NCBI RefSeq assembly: GCF_965223525.1
Contig: NZ_CBDCWX010000005.1
Span: 1,488,001-1,552,000 of the forward strand
Reading direction: 5' to 3'
Length of the DNA stretch: 64,000 nucleotides
Source: Leptofilum sp965223525
GTDB lineage: Bacteria; Chloroflexota; Anaerolineae; Promineifilales; Promineifilaceae
Each line of letters begins with the position of its first letter. The first letter of the stretch is position 1. Under the pieces are notes generated by a model, which was not told the origin of the DNA, made no database searches, and saw only the letters and a program-made list of their open reading frames with translations. The position numbers were made by a program, and so were the translations under genes. Shown piece by piece: positions 33,010 through 41,363 of this stretch.

Positions 33010-34293
33010 TTACAACCTCAACCTTTTGTTTTTAGAGACACGTTCGATGATTATTTGGCTGTCAATCTCTAACTGCCTCAAGAAGAGAATTGTTAAGAAA
33101 ACTTGCATACGTTTACATGCAACAATCATTTCTTGATAACTTAGACTTTTCTTTTTGCCCTTTTCATCATAGTGAGTGAAGTAATTTCTAGTAGCAATTA
33201 TTTCTGAAATCAGTGTAGCGTAGTCTGGACTTACAAGGTCTTGTAGCGATGTTTCTAGATCTGAAAAAAGATCCTCTAATCTCTCTCGAAGTGACACTTT
33301 TTTTCTGCGTGAATAATTCTTACCCTTTATTGAGCGGTGGTAACTTTCCAAAGCTTGGGCCAAAGCTAGAAACTTAAATTCAAGGTAATTGTCAGGTTTA
33401 TACAAATAGCTAAAAAAGAGATCATATGCAGGTCGGGCTTCTTCAATATTTATCAACCACCTATTAAGAATTGCAGGAAAATCTGTTGCTAGCTGAGGAT
33501 ATGCAAGTAACATTTCCCAGCGGTAAATATCTTTACTTTTTCTTTTCTCATAAATTCGAAAAATATCGATCCGTTTCCGATTTTCGCCACCAATATCAAT
33601 GTATACTTCGATTCGACGAGGAAATGTAACGCTTGTAAACGTAAATATTAAAAACCGTTCGATGTCGAAAAAGAAGCGATTAAACCAGTCCAATTCTTGT
33701 GATGCAAATGGCCTGACTACCAAAAACGCTTGGTTTTTGATGGTAAAAGATCGGTTTCTTTCCTCCGCATTATTAAAGGCAAAACTAATATTGAGAACAC
33801 CTTTTCGAGAAGGCAAAGGAATATCTACTGGCTTTGGCCGCTCAAATTTGACATTGTATCCTGAAAAGAAGCCTTCAGTATTTAACAAATCGGTCTTGTA
33901 CAAGCGTTCGCCATACCACTCTTCCAAATGTTCATAACTCACGGCAAATGAAGAAAATTGCAAATCACTTTTTGTATTGAAATGATGCCCAACCATTAAA
34001 TATCGCGATTCAAAATGCTGGGTCTCAAATCCAGGATACCCTCGACGAGATCCCACTAGCATACAATCAATAAGAGTGAATAAGTGTCCTTCTGTAGAGA
34101 TACCTAGCATTATTGTGGGATCAATTGGATTGTCGCTGTCGATCTGGTCAAATCTTCCTATTAATTCCAAAAGGATTGAATCGTGTGCGCTATAGCTTAT
34201 TCGCCCAGCAACCACATCCTCTGGAAATTCAGATAGCCACCATTTCCCAATAAACTCAAAATTGTCCAATAATGAAAGGTTGATATTTTTCAT
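33010..34293 (-). CDS. ApeA-like HEPN anti-phage protein
   Basis: A 427-residue soluble protein. The N-terminal about 250 residues are beta-rich and of the ApeA N-terminal type (FEFIGKWWLSEFPEDVVAGRISYSAHDSILLELIGRF; later SFAVSYEHLEEWYG). The C-terminal part is helical with the HEPN RNase motif R-N-x3-H: Arg369-Asn370...His374 in IATRNYFTHYDEKGK. ApeA is a reported single-gene abortive-infection defence whose HEPN RNase attacks host RNA upon phage entry. The AT-rich composition, absence of ACGGCCGT and proximity to the EcoRV-like cassette support a small defence island. I rely on motif and layout; the exact subfamily is not certain. Confidence 0.75.
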   Translation of the reverse strand: MKNINLSLLDNFEFIGKWWLSEFPEDVVAGRISYSAHDSILLELIGRFDQIDSDNPIDPTIMLGISTEGHLFTLIDCMLVGSRRGYPGFETQHFESRYLMVGHHFNTKSDLQFSSFAVSYEHLEEWYGERLYKTDLLNTEGFFSGYNVKFERPKPVDIPLPSRKGVLNISFAFNNAEERNRSFTIKNQAFLVVRPFASQELDWFNRFFFDIERFLIFTFTSVTFPRRIEVYIDIGGENRKRIDIFRIYEKRKSKDIYRWEMLLAYPQLATDFPAILNRWLINIEEARPAYDLFFSYLYKPDNYLEFKFLALAQALESYHRSIKGKNYSRRKKVSLRERLEDLFSDLETSLQDLVSPDYATLISEIIATRNYFTHYDEKGKKKSLSYQEMIVACKRMQVFLTILFLRQLEIDSQIIIERVSKNKRLRL

Positions 34294-34350
34294 AATTTGC
34301 CTGTTCTACTCCAAACCAATTTTTAACTTCTATATGCAAGCATGGGCAAC

Positions 34351-34875
34351 TTAATTGATTAAGAATTCAGGGTGGGTCTTGACGAATCGTTGGACGGCCA
34401 TGCCAAAATATTGCGTTTCTTCAGCAAATTGCATGCCCAACTTGGTTAGCACACGCTGTGAGGCGATGTTTTCTGGATGGACGATGCCCACAATGAGCGA
34501 TTGATTCAACGTTTCAAAGCCGTATTGCAAACTGGCTTGTCCCGCCTCCGTGGCAAATCCGCGTCCCCAAAATTTGGGACTCACGATGAAATCAATTTCA
34601 ACTTCGTCAGTTTCCGTTATGTGCTGCAAGCCGCAGCGACCGACCAGTTCGCCGGTGGCGCGTGATTCTAATGCCCAAAGTCCGTACCCTTTTACTTGCC
34701 AATGGTCGAGCAGTCGGTTGATGGAGCGCTGCACTTGCGCCACGGTGAGCGTTCGGGGGCCAGGAAAATATTTCAACACATTCTTGGTGTTAAATATTTG
34801 GTGCATGGCGGTGGTGTCTATGATGGAAAACGGCCGTAATCGCAAATTATCTGTTTCAAGCGTAGGGATTTTCAT
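34351..34875 (-). CDS. GNAT N-acetyltransferase, RimJ/RimL type
   Basis: A 174-residue protein with the ribosomal-protein N-acetyltransferase pattern: LETDNLRLRPFSIIDTTAM, GELVGRCGLQHI, FIVSPKFWGRGFATEAGQASLQYGF and NIASQRVLTKLGMQ (acetyl-CoA pyrophosphate loop and C-terminal helix). The substrate is unknown. It begins 12 bp after the Memo gene stop on the same strand and is probably co-transcribed with it. It is only distantly similar to the GNAT at 2585. Confidence 0.9.
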   Translation of the reverse strand: MKIPTLETDNLRLRPFSIIDTTAMHQIFNTKNVLKYFPGPRTLTVAQVQRSINRLLDHWQVKGYGLWALESRATGELVGRCGLQHITETDEVEIDFIVSPKFWGRGFATEAGQASLQYGFETLNQSLIVGIVHPENIASQRVLTKLGMQFAEETQYFGMAVQRFVKTHPEFLIN

Positions 34876-34887
34876 TTTGGCTCCAAA

Positions 34888-36111
34888 TCACTCCAGCAAA
34901 ATGCCCGCAATGGACACAAGCGACTCATCTTTTTCATCGGCGGGGCAGTGGTCATAGGCAACCTGGATGCCTTCGGTGCCTTGCAGGTAGCGCAGCAGCA
35001 GGTAGATGGGGGAGAAGCCGCACACCTTGTTGCGATCTTCCACGGCAGCGATCTGGTCGTAAAAGCTGGCGTCGTCGCCGCGAATGATGGCCTGGACGAG
35101 ATTTTGGTCGGTTTGGCGCAGGGCGGCGCGGCGCGTATTGTCCATAATGTAGTTGTCGTCAAAAGCGGGGCCAACGTGGGCAAAATCCACCGAGGCAACG
35201 GTGAGCACCTTTTTCCCGGCGGTGGCGCGTTGCAAGGTGGTGACGGCCGTTTCCAACAATTCATCTTCCGCCGGATGCCCCCCATTCATCACAAAATGAT
35301 GAAACGAGCCGCATAAAATGGGCACCATTGGCTGGGGTTTTACCCCAGCTTGCTGGTAAATGTAATGCAGCCAAACGGCCGATAGCTCAACCGAGTGCTC
35401 CCGACGATGGTTCAACTCCTCAGCAAAAGCGGCTTCTTCACCGATGGCGGCTGCCAGTTCATCCACCAAATTGGTGTCGGTGGGCAAGACGCCGTAGGGG
35501 GTGGCGTAGGGCTGACGGGTAAGCGTGAAGGTTCCCAACCCACCTTTGTGATCGGTGCCTAAAATGATGACCAGATCGGCTTCGAGAACGGCCGTTTGCG
35601 CTCGCCGCCATACTTTTGAGTACACCTCGCCGCCCCGCTGGTAATCAATGTGCGGCGAAATGATGGCTCGGCCCCGCCAGGGCTGCCAGCCATTCAGATT
35701 ATCCTCTTGGCCGTACGCATCCAGCATCATGGTAAGCTGGCGCGGGTTGGCCGGGTAGCTCAAATCGGCCAGGGCTGGGGTGCGATGAGGCTGGCTGCGA
35801 AAATCAATTTTTTGCTGCGCCAATGCTTGCGCGGCGCGTTCATTGTCTAGCAGGTAGGTGGCATCTAGCTGGGCAATTGCCTGCTCAGTAATGGCAAAGT
35901 CGAGCGGCTGGCCGATTTGCTGGCAAAAGGCGGCGTGAATTTGCTGAGGGGTGCGACGGCCGTCTAAAAACAGAAGCATTTGCGCCAGGGCGGGTGGCAC
36001 AATTAGCTGTTCAGTGGACAGTTCCAGAGGGTCACGCAGATACCACATCTGTTCTCCCTGGTGGTACACTGGCTGAAAATCAAGTTGACGCAAGCGCGGG
36101 TTTTTGGTCAA
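34888..36111 (-). CDS. Memo-family protein (AmmeMemoRadiSam B) with PqqD-like N-terminal domain
   Basis: A 407-residue protein. Residues about 130-407 are the Memo fold, related to extradiol dioxygenases: AIISPHIDYQRGGEVYSKVWR, IILGTDHKGG, EHSVELSAVWLHYIYQ, SVDFAHVGPAFD and VCGFSPIYLLLRYL hold the conserved His and Asp putative metal ligands. The N-terminal 100 residues (LEL STEQLIVPPALAQMLLFLDGRRTPQQIHAAF) resemble a PqqD/winged-helix adaptor. Memo proteins often sit with radical-SAM AmmeA/C partners in a three-part system of unknown substrate; no such partner is adjacent. It is followed by the GNAT gene 12 bp later. Confidence 0.88.
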   Translation of the reverse strand: MTKNPRLRQLDFQPVYHQGEQMWYLRDPLELSTEQLIVPPALAQMLLFLDGRRTPQQIHAAFCQQIGQPLDFAITEQAIAQLDATYLLDNERAAQALAQQKIDFRSQPHRTPALADLSYPANPRQLTMMLDAYGQEDNLNGWQPWRGRAIISPHIDYQRGGEVYSKVWRRAQTAVLEADLVIILGTDHKGGLGTFTLTRQPYATPYGVLPTDTNLVDELAAAIGEEAAFAEELNHRREHSVELSAVWLHYIYQQAGVKPQPMVPILCGSFHHFVMNGGHPAEDELLETAVTTLQRATAGKKVLTVASVDFAHVGPAFDDNYIMDNTRRAALRQTDQNLVQAIIRGDDASFYDQIAAVEDRNKVCGFSPIYLLLRYLQGTEGIQVAYDHCPADEKDESLVSIAGILLE

Positions 36112-36142
36112 TTTACAACTCCTGTTGCGAGTGGTTGGCGGA

Positions 36143-36179
36143 TAGTGGCTGGTTGCGACTCACTAACCACCAGCCACTA
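36143..36179. repeat. inverted repeat in the Memo / M1 peptidase intergenic gap
   Basis: Arms 36143-36153 and 36169-36179 (TAGTGGCTGGT and complement, 11 bp) flank 15 bp. The surrounding text (GAGTGGTTGGCGGATAGTGG) consists of similar degenerate units, like other spacers in the window. It lies in the divergent promoter gap, so an operator role is possible but not supported by more than position. Confidence 0.45.
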
Positions 36180-36257
36180 ATTTGTTAATGCTTGATAGGC
36201 GTCATTGGTTAATCCGTTGACTTTTTGCCACTGCCAGCACAGTATGGGGAAATGAAG

Positions 36258-37772
36258 ATGAAAATGCAAGCACTCCAAGCGAAGGTTAAGATAAACAATC
36301 CACAGATTACACAGATTACGCAGATTTTTTTGATCTTGGGATTTTTGTTGATTGGCTGTGGTGAAGAAACTGTTGCCCCTCCTACGCCAATTCAAGATGA
36401 GCCAATTCCTGCGATTTTTGCTACGCCGACGCTGATTGTTTCGCCAACGGCCGTATCACCCAATACCGCAGCCCCCACAGCCACTGCCCCGGCAGATGGA
36501 TTATCCATTGGCGATCCATACGCGCCGGAATTGGGCAACACGGGCTACGATGCCCAACATTACACGCTGCAAATGACGTTAGACCCAGCCATCACTCACA
36601 TTGAGGCCACTGTTCAGATTGAGGGCATCGTCACGCAGCCAAATCTGGCGGCACTCTCATTTGATTTGGTAGGGTTTGACATTGCCGACGTGTTGCTGAA
36701 TGGCGAGCCAGTTTCATTTGCCTACGAAAATGACAAGCTCATTTTGTTCCCGGCACAGCCTTTGCCAGAAAATAGCCAATTTGTGGTTTCGGTTGCTTAT
36801 GCAGGTGCGCCGGTGGAACGGCCGTCTCCCTACGTCGGTTTTGCGGCTTCTTTGGGCATGAGTTTTGTGAATGGTGAAAGCATTTATGTGCTGTCAGAGC
36901 CGGATGGCTCCCGTTACTGGTTCCCCAACAACGACCACCCCCGCGACAAGGCGACCTATCGCTTTGAGATTACGGTGCCGGCTGGGTTAACGGCCGTTGC
37001 CAACGGTCTCCTCATCGAGCAAATTGACAGTGAAACGACCAGCACCTTCGTTTGGGAGCATGATTTTCTGATGGCATCGTACCTGGCAACGGTAGTGGTA
37101 GGCAACTTTGAGCGGGTGGAAGAGAGGTCGCCTGACGGAGTGTTGCTGCGCCATTACGTAACAGAAGAAGCGATGGCCGAATTTGAAACGGCCGTTGCCG
37201 ATGTGGGTGAGGCGATTGATTGGATGAGCGACCGTTTTGGCCCCTATCCATATGAAGCGTTTGGCTTTGTCACTGCCGATGTCTCTAGTGTGTCGCTAGA
37301 GACGCAAACAATGGTACTGCTGGCCAACAACATGATTGGCCAGCGCACGGTGATGCACGAATTGGCCCACATGTGGTTTGGCAACTGGGTGAGCCTAGAT
37401 TCCTGGCAGCAAATGTGGCGCAACGAAGGCTTTGCCACCTACGTGCAGCTCATGTGGGAAACGGGGGATGATCCAGAGGATTTGCAGCTAGTGATTGAAT
37501 CGTTTCGTTCGGCCGTAGAGGAAAACGGGGATGATTTTCCGCTAGGTAATCCGCCACCGGCACAGCTATTTAGCTTTAATACTTACTTTGGCGGGGCGGT
37601 ATTTGTGCATGAACTGCGGCAAGAGATGGGGGATGAAGCGTTTTTCAGTGGCTTGCAGACCTATTTTGCCACCTATGGCGGCGGCACCGCCAGCGATGAT
37701 CAGTTTCGGGAAATGATGGAAGCGGCTCATGGCGCACCGTTGGATGACTTTTTTGCGGAGTGGCTGGAATGA
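36258..37772 (+). CDS. M1-family (gluzincin) aminopeptidase-like lipoprotein
   Basis: A 504-residue protein. The ATG at 36258 has GGGGA 7 bp upstream; 36252 is also possible. The signal ends in a lipobox (LILGFLLIGC). After a Pro/Thr linker come the M1 N-terminal beta domain (YDAQHYTLQMTLDPAITHIEATVQIEG) and the catalytic domain with HELAH (His367, Glu368, His371) and Glu390 in WRNEGFATYV: the full HExxH-x18-E zinc site. The GAMEN exopeptidase motif is replaced by SLETQTM, so specificity may differ from classic aminopeptidases. The signal includes NPQITQITQI, encoded by a CACAGATTACACAGATTACG-type repeat. Confidence 0.92.
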   Translation: MKMQALQAKVKINNPQITQITQIFLILGFLLIGCGEETVAPPTPIQDEPIPAIFATPTLIVSPTAVSPNTAAPTATAPADGLSIGDPYAPELGNTGYDAQHYTLQMTLDPAITHIEATVQIEGIVTQPNLAALSFDLVGFDIADVLLNGEPVSFAYENDKLILFPAQPLPENSQFVVSVAYAGAPVERPSPYVGFAASLGMSFVNGESIYVLSEPDGSRYWFPNNDHPRDKATYRFEITVPAGLTAVANGLLIEQIDSETTSTFVWEHDFLMASYLATVVVGNFERVEERSPDGVLLRHYVTEEAMAEFETAVADVGEAIDWMSDRFGPYPYEAFGFVTADVSSVSLETQTMVLLANNMIGQRTVMHELAHMWFGNWVSLDSWQQMWRNEGFATYVQLMWETGDDPEDLQLVIESFRSAVEENGDDFPLGNPPPAQLFSFNTYFGGAVFVHELRQEMGDEAFFSGLQTYFATYGGGTASDDQFREMMEAAHGAPLDDFFAEWLE

Positions 37773-37775
37773 AGG

Positions 37776-37814
37776 GGTGAACGGGTGACAAGGTGAGGAA
37801 ATCACCCGTTCACC
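37776..37814. terminator. 13-bp hairpin between convergent genes
   Basis: Arms 37776-37788 and 37802-37814 (GGTGAACGGGTGA and complement) are perfectly paired, between the M1 peptidase stop and the mscS stop. A second pairing (GACAAGGTGA with TCACCTTGTC) overlaps it. There are few T residues after the stem; a bidirectional terminator role is likely from position. Confidence 0.55.
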
Positions 37815-37825
37815 TTGTCATATCT

Positions 37826-38677
37826 TTATTCGTCTAGCTCAAGAATCGGCTGATCCCAATCGGAATCTTTCACTTTTACGGCCGTTTCTGTCAAAACTGT
37901 ATTCGGCACCACCAACCGCTCTTCGCCAACGCGAATTTCTGCGTTGAGCGTGCCAATCGCTTCTAAAATGCCCTCTTGGCCATCTATGACGATGCGATCC
38001 CCCATTTCGTACTGCTCGCGGGCATAGTAGCCAGCCAGCACGCCCCGCGCCACGTCGCGGCCACCCAGGCCAAACGCCAACGCCAGCCCGGCTACAATGA
38101 TGGTGATCACATTGGTGAAAATATTGGTCATGATGGCGGCATTGATGCCCAACTGCTCTAGCACCACAATGACAATCATGATGATAAGCAGCACGTTGAC
38201 GCCTTGCCCCACTTCCTGATGGAATTCCACCCCCATGCCACTCATGGCTGCCTGGGCGGCTCTGCCCAAAAACTGAGCCAGCAACACCCCGGCCGTCAGC
38301 GTGGCCAGCGCTGCTAGCAGCCGAGGCAAGAAAGCAATCAGGTTTCGCAATGGGTCTACGGCCGCATTCAACCCAAGACTTTCTAACCCAATGAGGATGA
38401 AGTTCAGGAAGATTATCCAGAAGAGTAATGTGCCCAATAGTTGAGTGCCAGAGCGGTTAATTTGGGCGCGTTCCAGGCCTGCTTTAATCCCCGTGCGCTC
38501 CAGTAAATCTTCCAGTCGTAGCTTTTCGCCCAATCGCTGCACCAGGCTAGAGACGCCTTTGGCCAACAGCCAGCCAACAAACAGGATGATGAGGGCGGTA
38601 ACCAGACGCGGCACATAATCAATGGCGTTGGCTACCAAATTGCTAAAAGCATTTTGAATAATCTCTAAATCAATCAT
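37826..38677 (-). CDS. MscS-family mechanosensitive channel
   Basis: A 283-residue membrane protein. Four helices precede the pore: YVPRLVTALIILFVGWLLA, LLGTLLFWIIFLNFILIGLESLG, LLAALATLTAGVLLAQFLG and VNVLLIIMIVIVVLEQLG. Then comes the MscS pore-lining TM3-like helix and beta-domain (TIIVAGLALAFGLGGRDVARGVLAGYYAREQYEMGDRIVIDGQEGILEAIG). It would release solutes under hypo-osmotic shock. It overlaps the anti-sigma-like gene by 8 bp and so is third in the unit sigma, anti-sigma, mscS, which suggests the sigma factor controls the channel. Confidence 0.92.
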   Translation of the reverse strand: MIDLEIIQNAFSNLVANAIDYVPRLVTALIILFVGWLLAKGVSSLVQRLGEKLRLEDLLERTGIKAGLERAQINRSGTQLLGTLLFWIIFLNFILIGLESLGLNAAVDPLRNLIAFLPRLLAALATLTAGVLLAQFLGRAAQAAMSGMGVEFHQEVGQGVNVLLIIMIVIVVLEQLGINAAIMTNIFTNVITIIVAGLALAFGLGGRDVARGVLAGYYAREQYEMGDRIVIDGQEGILEAIGTLNAEIRVGEERLVVPNTVLTETAVKVKDSDWDQPILELDE

Positions 38678-39044
38678 TTCCTCTGCGTCTCCTTCGGTTT
38701 CTTCGTTCTCGTGTTGGGTTATCCAACAACGGCCGTAACAAACTCATTGCGACATTGCTAAAGCCGCCAGTTCCCATCTTGACCACATTTTTAGCCAGGT
38801 CAGACCGATGAATTCGGTGAATGAGGCGGCGACGTACCCGCTGGGCACGTTCTGGTTCCAAGTCTGGTAATTCTACAACGGCCGTTTGCGATAGCTGTTC
38901 TTCCCACAGAGCATCCGCAAGTTCCAGGCTGGCATCATCTTCTGCTAGCTGCGCCAAAATCGCTTCATTTTCTGCATTGTTCAGCTCACCGGCCACAAAG
39001 CGGCGTAGTAGCTCTTTTGATAGTGGTTTTGGATTATTGGTCAT
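38670..39044 (-). CDS. putative anti-sigma factor-like soluble protein
   Basis: A 124-residue protein. The ATG at 39044 has AGGTG 7 bp upstream, better placed than the ATG at 39050 that overlaps the sigma stop. The N-terminus resembles the anti-sigma domain (LSKELLRRFVAGELNNAENEAILAQLAEDDASLELADALW), but it lacks the HxxxCxxC zinc motif. The C-terminus is strongly basic (PTRERRNRRRRRGND). No transmembrane segment is seen. The position immediately after an ECF sigma gene is the main reason for the call. Confidence 0.65.
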   Translation of the reverse strand: MTNNPKPLSKELLRRFVAGELNNAENEAILAQLAEDDASLELADALWEEQLSQTAVVELPDLEPERAQRVRRRLIHRIHRSDLAKNVVKMGTGGFSNVAMSLLRPLLDNPTRERRNRRRRRGND

Positions 39045-39046
39045 AT

Positions 39047-39631
39047 TCATTCACCTGCCAGCATTCGATATTGAACCTGCAAAGCTAGCCTAGCCCGCTG
39101 TACGCGCATTTTGGCAGCGCTTACACCAATGTCTAGCATGTTGGCAATCTCGTTGTACGGTCGTCCCTCCATATCCTTCATGTACAAAATCTCGCTCACG
39201 TCAGGGTCCAGATTCGCCAGCGCCTCAGCCAACATTTCTCGCTTGTATTGCACCTGGTACGCTTTTTCTACCGATTCGCTCGATGGCATAATCTCAGCAA
39301 TTGTCTCCATCTCCGTTTCTGCTTCCTGTGGCCTTCGTCCACGGCGCCGAATTTCATTCTGGCAGGTGTTGATGGCTACCCGGTAAAGCCAGGTTTTAAA
39401 TGAAGAACGCCCTTCAAACTGGTGCAAACTGCGATAAACCTTAAAAAATACATCCTGCGTTAAATCTTCCGCGTCTTCGCGGTTTCGCATATAACTGTAG
39501 CAAACGCGCCACACCACAGATTGATACCGCCGAAACAGTTCCTGAAACGGCCGATCGTCTTTGGTGCCACGTTGCTGACAAACTTCTATTAACGCAACAT
39601 CCGATAAGTCTACAAGAGCCTGTTGCTCCAT
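39047..39631 (-). CDS. ECF RNA polymerase sigma factor
   Basis: A 194-residue sigma factor from MEQQALVDLSDVAL; a GTG farther upstream (39652) is less likely. Region 2 is FQELFRRYQSVVWRVCYSYMRNREDAEDLTQDVFFKVYRSLHQFEGRSSFKTWLYRVAINTCQNEIRRR; region 4 is LDPDVSEILYMKDMEGRPYNEIANMLDIGVSAAKMRVQRARLAL. It is first of three closely spaced genes, followed by the anti-sigma-like protein and an MscS channel, and flanked by a second MscS-like gene upstream. This suggests an envelope or osmotic stress regulon. Confidence 0.95.
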   Translation of the reverse strand: MEQQALVDLSDVALIEVCQQRGTKDDRPFQELFRRYQSVVWRVCYSYMRNREDAEDLTQDVFFKVYRSLHQFEGRSSFKTWLYRVAINTCQNEIRRRGRRPQEAETEMETIAEIMPSSESVEKAYQVQYKREMLAEALANLDPDVSEILYMKDMEGRPYNEIANMLDIGVSAAKMRVQRARLALQVQYRMLAGE

Positions 39632-39792
39632 ACCGATGACAATACCCCTCACAAATTGCTAGCTGCTCCCGCAACCAAGCTGCCAACCCGATGCAAGCTT
39701 GAATACACCCAGCGTAAAATCGCCAATACAGGTATTCTATTCGATTATTCTTGTCTACGCTGCTCATCGCTGCACCGCTTAGTAAAATTTAC

Positions 39793-39834
39793 ACTTTTGA
39801 ACTTTTTGCATCATGATGCAAAAAGTTCAAAAGT
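39793..39834. terminator. 42-bp perfect palindrome downstream of the large MscS-like gene
   Basis: The 42 bases 39793-39834 are a perfect palindrome: ACTTTTGAACTTTTTGCATC followed by its complement, centred on ATCATGAT, able to form a 21-bp stem minus loop bases. It lies about 30 bp after the minus-strand mechanosensitive gene, and a weak T-rich run follows on that strand. It shares the ACTTTTGAA core with 26769-26829. Confidence 0.65.
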
Positions 39835-39863
39835 CTTCAAGATTGGTAAGAAAACTGATTTAC

Positions 39864-41363
39864 TTAATCGCCACTGCTGCTTTCTTCACCGCGCAAGTTG
39901 GCAACCAGCCTTTCCACCTCGCGTCCGGCAACTTCTCGGCTGCCCAGGCCAAAGGCCAGTGCTGCTGCTACGCCCAATGCGCCTAGCATAATGCCAAACG
40001 CCATATTTACAATGTCGTTGGCCACGCCAAGCTGCCGCAGCGCCATTGCTGTGGTAAGCACTAAAATAGCCACACGCGCCAGCGTCGCGGTGAAGTTGGC
40101 TTGGTTCCCACCCGCGCTCAAAATGAGATTGCGAGCCAGGTTAGCCAGGTAAAGACCAATGGCAAAGATAATTACTGCCAAGATAAGCTGCCCGCCAAAG
40201 CCAATGAACGTGGCTAAAATGTCAGACAGGAAGTCTGAGCCTAGCAGTTCGGCGGCAGACAGGGAAGCAAATAGCATGATGCCCACAATAATGAGGTAGC
40301 TCACCAGAGCGGTGGGTTGGCGTGTGCCGCTCCAATTTAATCCCAGCTTGGTGGGAATCTCGTCAAATCCGACGCCGCGCAACAGGTCGGTGATGAGATT
40401 GGCAATCATACGGCCGATATAAAACGAGATAACAAGCACCAGTGCAGCCCCAAAGATGTTGGGCAGGGCGTCTATGAGGGTTGTGAGCATCAGTGTGGCG
40501 GGTTGGGAGATGGCTTCGATGTTTAGAGAATCCAGCGCCGAAATGATGGCAAACAGCAAAATGAAGGTGTACAGAACGGTGCCAACCATTTTGGAGAGTG
40601 ACCGCTCGCCGCTGAGACCCAGCCGCTCACCGAAGCTATCGCTGCCCAGGGCGGCCAAGAGGTTAGAAACAACTTGGCGCACCACACGGGCAATAAACCA
40701 GCCAATGAGCAGGGTAACGGTCGCACCGAAGATGTTGGGGATGTAGCTTAGGAACTCTTCAAACACGTTTTGGATAGGGGCAGCGATGGCCTGCACGCCG
40801 AGGGCATTTAGAATGGCAGGCAAGAAGAGCAGGAAGATAAACCAGTAAACGGCCGTTGCTAACGATTCAGCCACAGAAACCTGTTCGTCATCTTCCAGGC
40901 TGGCGTGTTTGCTGAGCCAACTGTCTACATTGAGCATGGCTGCGCCGCGCCGCACCAGCGTACGCAGCACGGTGGCAATAACAAACGCGGCCACTAGCAG
41001 CAAGGCGGCAGAACCGAGGCGAGGCAAGTATTCGGTGGTGATGCGGTCTAGCAAAGATTGCAATGGTACGGCCACGCCGGGCAAATTGATTTGCTGCAAA
41101 AAGCCAACAATAAAGAAGAGGAAGATGAGCCAGAACACCAGCTTTGCAATCACATCTTCAACGGAAAACGGCTGTACCCCATCTTCACCTTCAAACCATT
41201 TGGCTGCCCGATTATCCAGGTTGGTGCGCTTCAGCAGCCGCCGCACCAGGCTGGCAACCAATCGCGCTACGAAATACCCAACAATGAGCAATAGCACGCC
41301 ACCCAAAAACGCTAAAATGGGTGCACCAACGGGGGTTGCAAAAAACTCTTGAATCTGTTCCAT
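39864..41363 (-). CDS. large mechanosensitive-channel-family membrane protein (tandem TM_helix repeats)
   Basis: A 499-residue protein; GAAGGAG precedes ATG 41363. It has about ten helices arranged as four repeats of a TM_helix unit: APILAFLGGVLLLIVGYFVARLVASLVRRLL, EYLPRLGSAALLLVAAFVIATVLRTLVRRG, SYIPNIFGATVTLLIGWFIARVVRQVV and ALPNIFGAALVLVISFYIGRMIANLI, ending in IMLGALGVAAALAFGLGSREVAGREVERLV, an MscS pore-like segment. It lacks the cytoplasmic beta/vestibule domain, so gating by tension is uncertain. It is probably co-regulated with the downstream sigma/MscS unit. Confidence 0.85.
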   Translation of the reverse strand: MEQIQEFFATPVGAPILAFLGGVLLLIVGYFVARLVASLVRRLLKRTNLDNRAAKWFEGEDGVQPFSVEDVIAKLVFWLIFLFFIVGFLQQINLPGVAVPLQSLLDRITTEYLPRLGSAALLLVAAFVIATVLRTLVRRGAAMLNVDSWLSKHASLEDDEQVSVAESLATAVYWFIFLLFLPAILNALGVQAIAAPIQNVFEEFLSYIPNIFGATVTLLIGWFIARVVRQVVSNLLAALGSDSFGERLGLSGERSLSKMVGTVLYTFILLFAIISALDSLNIEAISQPATLMLTTLIDALPNIFGAALVLVISFYIGRMIANLITDLLRGVGFDEIPTKLGLNWSGTRQPTALVSYLIIVGIMLFASLSAAELLGSDFLSDILATFIGFGGQLILAVIIFAIGLYLANLARNLILSAGGNQANFTATLARVAILVLTTAMALRQLGVANDIVNMAFGIMLGALGVAAALAFGLGSREVAGREVERLVANLRGEESSSGD

